Part shown: positions 1 through 8,679 of the stretch, piece after piece | How the letters are laid out: each line of letters starts with the position of its first letter | How positions within the stretch are numbered: the stretch's first letter is position 1 | DNA from: Blastocladiella britannica | Taxonomy: Eukaryota; Blastocladiomycota; Blastocladiomycetes; Blastocladiales; Blastocladiaceae | Direction: 5' to 3' | Assembly: GCA_025349905.2 (NCBI GenBank) | Contig: MU624939.1 | Span: 1 to 16,618 of the forward strand | DNA length: 16,618 nt | The notes under the pieces: model-generated | The model's database searches: none | The model's input: only the letters and a program-made list of their open reading frames with translations | What the model was told of the DNA's origin: nothing | Program-made: the position numbers and the translations under genes

Positions 1-46
1 AAAAAAAAAATTTGATGTGAAGTCCAAGTTTTGATCATTCACATTC

Positions 47-52
47 TTTAAT
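47..52 (-). terminator. Possible poly(A) signal (ATTAAA) of SUCO
   Basis: ATTAAA on the minus strand about 32 nt after the SUCO stop codon; the common variant of AATAAA. Confidence 0.4.
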
Positions 53-83
53 GGGAAAGTGGCCTCCACAAAAAAATTCGTGA

Positions 84-2027
84 CTAAAGTGTACTTTTGG
101 GCAGGGTTAGATCTGGGCTGCTTGCAGACGCTCTGCTGCCGCCCTTGATACGCCGGCGCAGCTCGTTTCCATTACTCATCGACGTGTGCTTGACCACCGC
201 CACTGCCGCCGCGGCGACAGTATCATCAGGCGGCGGGACAACGTCCGAGGCCGGTGGTAAAAATGGCCCGATCGCAGCGGGAGTCAGCATCCGGCCCGTT
301 GTTATGGTGTGATCTTCGCTGCCGCTCGACGTTGCCCAGTCCGAGGTAGTGCTGGAGGAGCGCGAGTGCCCTACACCAGGCCCCCTGTCGGCTCGAGTTA
401 TTGTCTCACCCCGGCGGTGAGACGCAACCTCCGACTTTTCCGTCCCCGAGAGCGATGGCATCGGCAGAGCCTGGATTTGGGTTGGCAGGATCAATTGGCC
501 ATGGGCAGACGCGGGTGGTGAAGAGGCAGGGCGAATAATACCGGGCTCGACAACAACATACGATGGTGGCCGCCGCTTGACGCGTCTGATGATTTGTATT
601 GCATCAATTCTCCATTCCACAAAGGAAAAAAATTGATCCAGCGTACCGACGCAATTCAGCGCTGCCAGTGGAATTGGAAAGCACGTATCCGTGCGAGTTG
701 CGCGAGCGATGGGAATGAGGAGTTGGCCCAGCAGGACTGAGCGAAATTTTCGGGCTAGGGCTGCCAGGATGCAGCTGGCCATCGGGATCGGGTGCCGAGT
801 TCCGTCGCGGCGCTTTAGATGGCGACTTGACGCGTGATCCAGTCGGCGACGATGATGTTGCACGGGTTTGGGCATCCCCAGGCGACGAGGAGGGATCCAG
901 ACTGGCCGAGAGGAACGCCGACAGCATGTACTTTATCCATGGGGCGACGGCAGCAATCAAAAAGAGGGCAAAGTGCGCCGCGGCCCACCGCGAGGACGCC
1001 ATCACCTGTTCCTCCAGGGTCTCCATCTGCTGCTTAACGGCGGTGAATGTCGCCGCAATCTCTTGCTCGTGCCGGCCAAGTGCGGAGCGCAAGGCGTCGG
1101 TTTCAGACGAAAGATCTTCGCGCTACAAAACAAAAATGATGGATGAGGTCAGTCATGCTTTCATTCAGAAATAGGAAAAAAAAAAAAAAAAAGCGGAAAA
1201 TGCACAATCTGGGCAAGGCGATTGGCCACGTGCTGGCTCAGCTGCACCATAGTGCGCGAAAAGTGATCAGACTGATTCTCGTCGTTGGCGCGTATGACTT
1301 CGTTGATGCCAGTCGCGTACTGGTCCATGTAGTCGAGCAGCAGCTTGTAGTTGGCCTCGACCGCAGCAAACCGCTTCATGATCGTCTTGTAAATGCCTTC
1401 CTCCTGCGATGGTGGATGCGGCGTGTTAAGTGGCGGGGGCGGCAGCGGTGGCGGTACCACTTGTGGCATGGGCGTGGATGACGATGCGGGTCGACGAACC
1501 GACGACGACGACGACGACGAAGATGACGAGGACGGAAGTGGCATTGCGAGTTCATCAGGGCGAAGCGCAGAGGTGGGTGAATCAAGCGTGCCAGCACTTG
1601 TCTCGACATGACCCGACCGATGAGGGGGCTGGTCCTTGGCCGCGACAGGCGTCTCGACCGTGACGCGCGCGCGGGTCGTGGAAAGAGCCGTCGCTGTGTC
1701 TTGGACAGAGTCTTGCTCGGCCAATAGCGGCGACGATGGTGGTTGTGGTGGCGGTGGTGGTGGTGGCACTAATGACGCCGGAGTGAGCGGGAGTGGAGCA
1801 TCCAACAGCCCCGAGAGTCGCAGCTTGGGCGGCATGAATGGAACGTGAGCGGGGTGCGGGACCGAGGTTGCCGGCATCGAAAAGTCAATAACGGGCCGCG
1901 GCTGCAGTTTTTTCCGTGGCAGCGATACGATCGGTGGTACGCCGGCACCCGCATCAATCTGGATGTGATCATCAATCGCATCCACGTCGTCGATGGAGGC
2001 CACTGAATCGGTGGCCGCTGCCACCGC

Positions 2028-2075
<48 letters not shown>

Positions 2076-3605
2076 TTCCGCTTCGCGCTTGTACTCGTCC
2101 AGCATGGTGGTGCCAAATACCTTGATGTTGGACACTGGGCAAAAGTATTGCGAGCCGTACTGACCAATGAACTCGAATCGGACGTAGCGCGCCCATCCGC
2201 CTGGTCGGTCAATCGAAAACACCTGCGACGACCGCACGTTGGAGGCATGGAGCTCAGCAATCGCGCGCCACGGCTTTTCTGCCGTCTCGGGGTATGCGCT
2301 GTTGATGGAAACGCGAACAGAGCGAAACGTGGACGAAAAGAGCTCGTAATTGCCAAGCACAACCGCGTCAATCAGGATCTCGTTGCACAGCTCCATGACC
2401 ACGAACCGCTCGTTGCTGGCAGCGCGGTCGTGTGGCAGAGTCGGACTTTGTTGTTGCGATGGGGGGCGTTTGCGCGGCAGCGGCGGGTGGCAAGGCGTCA
2501 ACAAATACGTGTCCTTGTTGTCGTTGAGAATCGCCGAGGCGCCTTTGGTCTCTGGACTGGTCGCACGCACCGCGGCGGCGCAGTCATTCGAGGCAAAGTT
2601 GAAGCGGTCTTTGAGCAACTTGGGAGAGATCAAGGAGGGTGTCACGATGGCGAGGGCTGCAGGTTCCACGGTGGCGGCGGTGGAAATGGTTGGTGGTGTT
2701 TTTGATTGTTTCGTTGTTTCTGCCCGGGCCGAGGTTGGCGCTGGTGCTGGTGATGCCGACGTTGGTGTGGACAAGCAGATGGGAACAGAGACTGACGCGT
2801 CGAGTGCACTGGTTGCCGCCGTCGAAAGTGGAATGATTGGTGATGACGTGGCAGTCTCCATTACTGTGGTGGTAGAGGTGGTGGTGGTCGTGGTGGTAAA
2901 CCGGCCAGCCAGTGAGCCCACCAGATCGGACAGGATGGGCGGGATCGGGGGTGGCACGATTGGGCGCGAGGACGGTTTGGGCAGGAGCGAGGCGATTGCG
3001 TCCAGTTCGTCGCTTGGACTGGAAATGGAGCTGCTCGGATCAAGAAGGGAGGAAGTTGGCGTTGGACTCGGGTTCGATGGCTCCAAATCGCCGTCGTCGA
3101 CCAGTCGAGTTGATTCGGGAGCCATTGGCGCCTCGCTTGCTGGGACTGGTGCATCCGCTGTATCCACGGCGCTGCTCTGTGTGACAACCACCGGCGGCGA
3201 GATCGCAGTGGAGACGGCAACAACACTGGTCATGTCGGGAGCCGCACAGGTGGATCCAGGAGCGGGCCAAGGAGGCAGCGTTCCAGCAAGTTGCGTCGTG
3301 ACCGCACTGGAAACTGGCGTCAGCGGCGCCAAATGCGGCGCGATCGCGCGTGCCGTTGGGTCAGGCGGCTGCGGTAAGGCCGTGTTCAATTCCAGTCCCG
3401 AGGCGGCGCACGTGGCCTCCTTTTCCTCCCAGGCGCGTGCGGACTGCAGTGGCGAAGCGATAAGCGGCACAAGCCCGCAGATTTCTGCGGATTCCGGCGC
3501 GTCCGGCGCAACAATGGCAACGGCTGTGGCGGAGAAAGCTAATATCACCACCGCCAGTAACACCACGGCGGGGACCAGGAAGATTCGTCGTATTGGTCGG
3601 CCCAT
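84..3605 (-). CDS. SUCO: SUN-domain ER membrane protein, SLP1/SUCO family (3 exons)
   Basis: Exons on the minus strand are 3605-1206, 1122-647 and 609-84, giving about 1133 aa; introns are 1123-1205 and 610-646. Residues about 7-34 are a hydrophobic signal or anchor. About 300 residues of Ser/Thr/Pro/Ala-rich sequence follow. The SUN-like domain lies at about 330-500, with family motifs FASNDCAAAV, SAILNDNKD, VVLGNYELFSSTF, WARYVRFEFIGQYGSQYFCP and KVFGTTMLDEYKRE. Next come a poly-Ala run, Pro-rich and poly-Ser tracts, a coiled coil from about 736 (KTIMKRFAAVEANYKLLLDY) that continues across the first intron (RLAQIREDLSSETDALRSAL), and a C-terminal membrane segment at about 846-868. This domain order is that of SLP1/SUCO proteins, which in yeast act with Emp65 in the ER to protect folding membrane proteins. 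The family call is firm; the last exon (low-complexity tail) is less so. The gene diverges from RNASEH2A across 88 bp. Confidence 0.88.
1500..1532 (-). repeat. (GAC)n-type repeat encoding poly-Ser in SUCO
   Basis: A run of GAC units, degenerating to GAAGATGAC, reads as consecutive Ser codons (about 11) in the SUCO frame between the Pro-rich region and the coiled coil. Confidence 0.8.
2032..2073 (-). repeat. (GCC)14 trinucleotide repeat encoding poly-Ala in SUCO
   Basis: Fourteen uninterrupted GCC units on the plus strand read as GGC on the minus strand. In the SUCO frame they give most of an alanine run just after the SUN domain. Length polymorphism between strains is likely. Confidence 0.9.
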
Positions 3606-3693
3606 ATCGATCAGTATCGCCCTTGATGGCGTTTTGCGTGTGCAAAAGTGAAGGCCAAAAAGAGAATCTCACTCTCACACGCGTCTTGCAAAT
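3606..3693. promoter_or_regulatory. 88-bp divergent promoter, SUCO / RNASEH2A
   Basis: This gap separates the start codons of two divergent genes and must hold both 5' leaders and core promoters, unless transcription starts inside the neighbouring coding sequence. It contains a CT/CA-rich run (about 3667-3680) and no TATA box on either strand. Confidence 0.6.
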
Positions 3694-4867
3694 ATGACGG
3701 CCACTGCCCACGATGAAGTGTACCCGGCGCAGCCCATGACACGATCGGCGATGTACGCGACACCGGTCCCCGCCGAATGCTGCAATGTGCCATGCATTAT
3801 GGGCATTGACGAGGCCGGCCGTGGCCCCGTGCTGGGCCCCATGGTCTACGCGGTCTGCTACGTGGCTGCCGACGGCGGCGATGACCACCTGCGCGCCATG
3901 AAGGTAGACGGTATGCCCATTCCGCTCCTCCCAAGGACACGGTGCAAAAACTAACCCTAGTGTAATTAGACTCCAAGGTCCTATCCGAGGAGCAGCGCTC
4001 GCAGCAGTTCCACCAGATCGTGGCCGCATCTGGCCGCGTTGGGTTTTCCTACAATGCCCTCTCCCCACAGGACATTTCCATGTGGATGCTGCAGCGCTCA
4101 AAATACAATTTGAATGCCATTGCCCACGACACGACCATCGCTCTGGTGGAGGGCGTTTTGCGCCAAGGGGTCGAGCTCAAACATGTACATATCCTTTGCA
4201 TTGCTGGCTTATTCCCCATTCTTGACAAGATCTTATTTAGGTTTACGTGGATACGGTTGGCCCCCCAGCATCGTACCAGGCCAAACTCAAGGCGCGATTC
4301 CCAGCGGTTGACTTTACGGTCGCGAAAAAGGCCGATTCGCTGTACGCAACCGTCTCGGCGGCCTCCATTGTTGCCAAAGTGGTGCGCGATCAGGTGCTCT
4401 CAACCTGGCAGTTCTCGGAGACGGCCCTGGCGGGGACACTTGAAACCAAATGGGGATCGGGGTACCCAAGCGATCCCAACACGGTGTCGTGGCTCAAGCG
4501 CACGGTTGATCCGGTCTTTGGCTGGCCGGGGATCATTCGCTTCTCGTGGTCCACGACCGAGAACCTGCTCAAGGAGGACGTCGTGGTTGACGGGTGGCCC
4601 GCGGACCGCGCTGCCGCCAAGGAAGAGGAGCGCATGTCGGGTGCTGCTGCCATGTCCAAGTTTGTGAGCAAGCGCACGCGCGCCGGCAATGCCATTGCCA
4701 AGCCTGCTGTTTCTGCCGCTCGTGTTTCTGATCCCGCATTCCCTGCGAGCCGGTATGGCCTGCAGTCTGTGCTTGCATCGCCACCACCACTAGAGTCTGC
4801 TTCATCGTTGACCTCCTCGACCGACTGGGTCGTTTCCGCGAGCGATTTGTTTGGGTTGTCAAACTGA
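3694..4867 (+). CDS. RNASEH2A: Ribonuclease H2 catalytic subunit A (3 exons)
   Basis: Exons 3694-3910, 3970-4184 and 4241-4867 encode about 352 aa; introns are 59 and 56 nt. It is the catalytic subunit of nuclear RNase H2, which cuts RNA in RNA/DNA hybrids and single ribonucleotides in DNA. The four metal-binding acids are all visible: Asp39 and Glu40 in [12 protein letters not shown], Asp148 in [16 protein letters not shown], and Asp176 in [18 protein letters not shown]. Their spacing is close to that of the human enzyme. The tyrosine of WGSGYPSDP (about Tyr219) that recognises the RNA-DNA junction is present, as is the [11 protein letters not shown] block. The first junction rebuilds [12 protein letters not shown] and the second rebuilds KHVYVDTVG. 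A 35-residue N-terminal extension precedes the core. The C-terminal about 70 residues are variable and Ala/Ser-rich. COX15 starts 81 bp downstream on the same strand. Confidence 0.95.
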
Positions 4868-4948
4868 AACATTTCATTTTTCACGACAAAGTTTTTTTCT
4901 TCGAGGTTGCATCCTCGTCGATTGCTTCAAAAAAACAACACCAAAAGA

Positions 4949-6641
4949 ATGGTCCGAATTGTGCTGCCGCACCTGCGCGCAGCGCTAGCCCATCTGCGCC
5001 CCGCAGCGTCATGGGCCAGTACTCGCCCAACGATTACCCGTCGCGCCATGTCCACTGGTCCGCCCCGGCACGCATTTGCTGGTCGCGTCGCTCCCATGAG
5101 CGTGAACGCGCCCACTTCGAGCACCTCAGCCCGTATGCGCGCCGCCGCGTTTGCATGGTCGCGTGCTGCCGCGCGTCGTGGCCTGTCGACAGTGGCTGCC
5201 CCTGCCACCGCTAGTCATGGCAGCAGCATTGGCGCGACGACGTTGGTGAGCCACCCGATCGTGGGCAGGTGGTTCCTGTTTTCCGCGTCGCTCGTGTTTG
5301 GCATTGTGGTTGTGGGCGGAATCACGCGGCTGACCGAGTCGGGTCTGTCCATCACCGAGTGGAACGTGGTGCGCGGCATGGCATGGCCGTCGTCGCAGGA
5401 AGCATGGGAGGTCGAGTTTTCAAAGTACCAAGAGTCGCCCGAGTACAAGATGTACGTCTTGCTGTTATTTTGGTTGCGCAAGGGTTGGCCGATCGCGGAT
5501 TCTGACCATCTTCGTAAAGCCTGAACCACTCCATCTCGCTGTCGGAATTCAAAAACATCTTTTACTGGGAGTGGCTCCACCGCAACCTTGGCCGCACGAT
5601 CGGCGCCGTGTTCCTGCTGCCCACCATCTACTTCACGTTCACGCGGCCCTCGGCTTCTCGCATTGCCAAGGCGCTGGCCGGCTCTGCCGCCAACCCGGCG
5701 GTGGCTGCGCGCTGGATCACCCCCGGGATGACCAAAGTTGCTTGGACCTGCTGCGTGTTTGTTGGTTTTCAGGTTTGTCGTTCCTAACTTATTTTTTTCT
5801 TGTTCTATCAGCGACTCATGTCAACATATGAAAGGGAGCACTCGGATGGTACATGGTCAAGTCGGGCCTCGAGAACGACATTCTGGACCACCAGCACGCA
5901 ACTCCGCGCGTCTCGCAGTACCGTCTGGCCGCCCACCTGGGATCAGCGTTTGTGATCTACATCCTATCGCTGTGGTCCGGCATGGAGGTGCTGTCGCAGT
6001 GGCGCCAGGCAGTGGTGAGCGGGCCCAGTCCGTACCGACAGCAGCTGGCAGCGCTGCCGGCGTCGGCGCTCAAGGCGGCGCGGTCGTTCCGCGGGTCGGT
6101 GCACGGCGTGGCGGCGCTCGTGTTTCTGACGGCGCTGTCGGGCGCGTTTGTGGCCGGGCTCGATGCGGGACTGGTATACAACACGTGGCCGCTGATGGGC
6201 GGCGCGTGGATCCCGCCGACGCCCGAGCTGTTCCGCAAGATCTCGCGCACGTCCATCAATGGCAACGCCGAGATGCAGCCCGTCGACCCGACCGAGCGCA
6301 TCACCCTGGCTGACCTGATCAAGGACGGCCGCTGGAAGAACGTGTTTGAGAACCCGGCCACGGTCCAGTTCGATCACCGCATGCTCGCGTACACGACGCT
6401 GGCCGGTATCTCGGCCGTGTTTGTGAAGGCGCACCGTCTGGCTCTGCCGCCGCCGGTGCGTACCGCTGCCGCTGTCTTGCTTGGTGCTGGGCTCGGCCAG
6501 GCCACGCTCGGCGTGCTCACGCTCCTGTACTTTGTCCCCCTTGAGCTGGCGGCCGCGCACCAGGGCGGATCGCTCGTGGTGCTGAGCTCGGCCCTGTGGC
6601 TCATGCAGCGGATGAAGCAGGTCATGCCCTTGCGCAAGTAA
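4949..6641 (+). CDS. COX15: Mitochondrial heme A synthase COX15 (3 exons)
   Basis: Exons 4949-5451, 5520-5772 and 5835-6641 encode about 520 aa. The enzyme oxidises the C8 methyl of heme O to make heme A for cytochrome c oxidase in the inner mitochondrial membrane. The first about 95 residues are Arg/Ala/Ser-rich with few acids, as in a mitochondrial presequence. Family motifs follow: VVGGITRLTESGLSITEWN, EYKILNHSISLSEFKNIFYW, LDAGLVYNTWPLMGG and NPATVQFDHRMLAY. Candidate heme-ligand histidines lie at about 188 (EWLHRNLGR), 286 (AAHLGSAF), 342 (SVHGV), 433 (QFDHRM) and 494 (AAAHQGGSL). Several hydrophobic helices are evident. The junctions rebuild YKILNH and VGFQGALGWYMV. The ATG at 4949 is chosen because the frame upstream has only a TTG. 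An AATAAA begins on the last base of the stop codon. The second intron has two possible acceptors (see findings). Confidence 0.95.
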
Positions 6642-6646
6642 ATAAA
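6641..6646 (+). terminator. Poly(A) signal (AATAAA) overlapping the COX15 stop
   Basis: AATAAA starts on the third base of the COX15 TAA stop. The 3' UTR must be very short, because the convergent septin stop lies 77 bp away. Confidence 0.55.
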
Positions 6647-6717
6647 AAAATAGCTGCAATGTATTGGAAATGGAAAAAGCATTTTGAGTCTAAAAAAACA
6701 CACGAGTTGATTTTTTT

Positions 6718-7893
6718 TTACTCCTCGCGGGCCTGCTCGGCACCCTTGCCCGAGTTGGCGTGGGCCATCAGACGCTCGGTACGGTACTTCTCGTACAGCA
6801 CGTGGCGGGTGAAAGCGCGGAGACCAGGGAGCGCAAACTCGAACATGAGGTACTTGGCGAGGTGGAGCTCGCAGTGCTGCTCGTCGTCAACGTTGACCAC
6901 ACCCCACTTGTACTCGCGGCCCAGGACCTTCTTGCCGTCAATCTCGAGGAACTCGGACGTGGTCTTCTGGCCCGGGAGCGGGAACTCGGCGCCAATGACC
7001 GTGTACGGCATGGCAGCCTTCAGCTTGACAATCTCGCGCGAGAACTCCTCCTCCTCGTCGTCCTCAATAACGCCGTCGCCGTCAATGTCGGCGGTCGCAA
7101 ACGACAGCAGGTCGAGCGTCTCCTGGAGCGTCTTGTACAGCGACGTCTTGAGGTTCTCGAGCTGGCGGTTGGTGATGGAGTCGGCGTGGCCGAGCAGGGG
7201 AATCACGTTGGCGCGCATCGACAGGGTGCGGATGGCCGACAAGTCGACGGGGTGGAAGGGGAGCATGGGCGGCAGGAGGTACAGGATGGCGTGCACCATC
7301 GTGTCGGCCGACTTGGGGTTACGCTTGACCTTGAGCTCCTCCACGAGGGCTGTTATTTTTAGTATTTGGTTTTTGTTGAGTCCATTATCTTCAAACGCAC
7401 GCGTTTCGCGACCATCGAAAAAACAGAGAAAACAACATACAAGTCTCGAACTGCGACTCAATGTAGCCCATGACGGTGGCGAGCTCGTTGCCCTGCTCGG
7501 CAGAGTACGGCAGGCCGGGGGTGTCAATGAGCGTCAGGGCAATCTTGTGGCCGTTGACGTCAACCTCGACGGGGAGGTGGACTTTGATGCGGGTCTCGGT
7601 GGAGACCGGCACGGGCGTGGCCTTGGCGGGGTCAACCTTGCCGTTGAGGGCGAGCGACGCCAGCAGGGTGCGCAGGAACGTGGACTTGCCGACGCCCTCA
7701 CGACCAACGACCTGTCATAATTGTTTATTTTAGTTTTTGGTTATGCAGTTTTGGAGGCGTGTCCATGCAGCGGCCGACAGCAAAGAAAAACGGTGGCGTC
7801 TTTTTCCTGTCGGCCGTGCCAGGACTCAGCAGCAAAAAAGGTGCGCACCATAACGTTGAGGGGGGTTGCGGCTTTGCGACGTTGACGGAACAT
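6718..7893 (-). CDS. Septin-like GTPase with an EF-hand-like loop (3 exons)
   Basis: Exons on the minus strand are 7893-7849, 7711-7441 and 7349-6718, giving 315 aa; introns are 7712-7848 and 7350-7440. Septins are GTP-binding proteins that polymerise into filaments at membranes and division sites. The P-loop GREGVGKST is at residues 18-26 and the DTPG switch II motif at 78-81. The segment RTLSMRANVIPLLGHAD carries the G4 position (159-162), where septins normally have AKAD. The septin-unique region is clear: DGKKVLGREYKWGVVNVDDE, then LYEKYRTERL near the C-terminus. No C-terminal coiled coil follows. Residues 193-204 (DIDGDGVIEDDE) match a canonical EF-hand loop. The start at 7893 is the first in-frame ATG before the P-loop and leaves only 15 residues ahead of it; an upstream exon cannot be excluded. 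It is convergent with COX15, 76 bp apart. Family confidence is high; subgroup unknown, apparently divergent. Confidence 0.88.
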
Positions 7894-8003
7894 GTTTATA
7901 AGTGTATATAGGTAGTGTACAGGGGAGGAAGGCACAACGAAAGAGAAACAGGAAAATCGTCGTCGGTGGCACCAATGCGAACGGTAACTGGAGGGAAGAG
8001 AGG

Positions 8004-8012
8004 CTATTTATA
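8004..8012 (-). promoter_or_regulatory. Possible TATA box (TATAAATAG) of the septin gene
   Basis: TATAAATAG on the minus strand lies about 110 nt upstream of the septin ATG. It is followed by a CT-rich stretch that could hold the start site. It is the best TATA match in this upstream region. If an upstream septin exon exists (see findings), this motif would instead lie within the gene. Confidence 0.4.
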
Positions 8013-8026
8013 GGCGGGAACTCACC

Positions 8027-8059
8027 ATAGTTTTTTCATTTTCCGGATAGTTTTTTCAT
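8027..8059. repeat. Two copies of a 13-nt direct repeat
   Basis: ATAGTTTTTTCAT occurs at 8027-8039 and again at 8047-8059, with starts 20 bp apart, upstream of the septin gene. It could be a regulatory element or a local duplication. Confidence 0.7.
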
Positions 8060-8679
8060 ACGGGCTGGAGATGCCAGAAAAAGCCTCTTTTTCATAATGA
8101 GAGCTTTTAGGAACTGGAAATACAAAATTATTGGGAAATGAAACATCGTTCCTGACTTTTTGTTTTTTTTTGTCCAACACGCCGCACAAAACAAAATAAA
8201 ATAGAGGAATAAACATACCCGAACACGCGCGCTCCGCAATCGCCGCCATGCGCTCCTCGTCGGTGCCATGGTCAAATTTGTCTGGCTTATGAAATCACAC
8301 TCGACGTTCCAGTTTTCTGCGGATAGTATCTTGCCCTGTTTATCCTGAAGCTTTTTGGCTGTTCTCCGCCGGATTTTGTTCAGACTTTACCCAGCCGTGA
8401 AGCTCCAAAAGCAAAAATGGTCGCGCCAGCGAGCGGCAACTCTCTTCTTTCACCGATTCGACCATTCGACTCGACTCGTGTGTTTTGGAGTCTGCATTGC
8501 GCATTCCACTTATAAGCTCGTAAGCGAAGGAAAAATGCGCGCTTTGCGTCCAAAAGATTCACATCGCTCGCGCACGCACACGCACTCCAGACCAACAACG
8601 ACTGCATTGGCACAAAAAGGAGCTTGATCGCATCCTTCCCTCCTTCCCACCAAGCACTCCACCGAAAAGAGAATATAGA

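Larger units (their letters stand above)
7894..8679. other. 786-bp divergent intergenic region, septin / four-pass protein
   Basis: This is the largest stretch without a confident gene. From left to right it holds the septin leader with TATAAATAG (8004-8012), a 13-nt direct repeat (8027-8059), an A/T-rich block (8030-8220), a short GC-rich minus-strand island with coding character (about 8219-8275), and the leader of the plus-strand gene with a CTTATAAG motif (about 8509-8516). No tRNA, other RNA gene or mobile element was seen. Confidence 0.6.

Noticed and set aside
2350..3651. 433-codon open frame on the plus strand opposite SUCO
   Set aside because: It mirrors the Ser/Thr/Pro-rich SUCO frame, has no recognisable domain and is explained by GC-rich codon bias.
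3951..3960. Upstream acceptor CTAACCCTAG in RNASEH2A intron 1
   Set aside because: Its use puts a TAA stop immediately in frame, and it lies too close to the CTAAC branch-like site. The acceptor at 3969 restores the family sequence.
4907..4948. Non-ATG extension of COX15 upstream of 4949
   Set aside because: It starts at TTG, adds no targeting feature, and ATG 4949 already gives a complete presequence.
7894..7900. TATAAAC just before the septin ATG, and TATAAATG at the hydrolase ATG (about 15331-15338) as TATA boxes
   Set aside because: Transcription would start after the only suitable start codons, so these are probably chance A/T matches.
7992..8025. Intron with donor GTGAGT in the septin leader
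   Set aside because: It would be the only donor with A at +4 in the window, and the joined sequence reads as non-coding with atypical codons.
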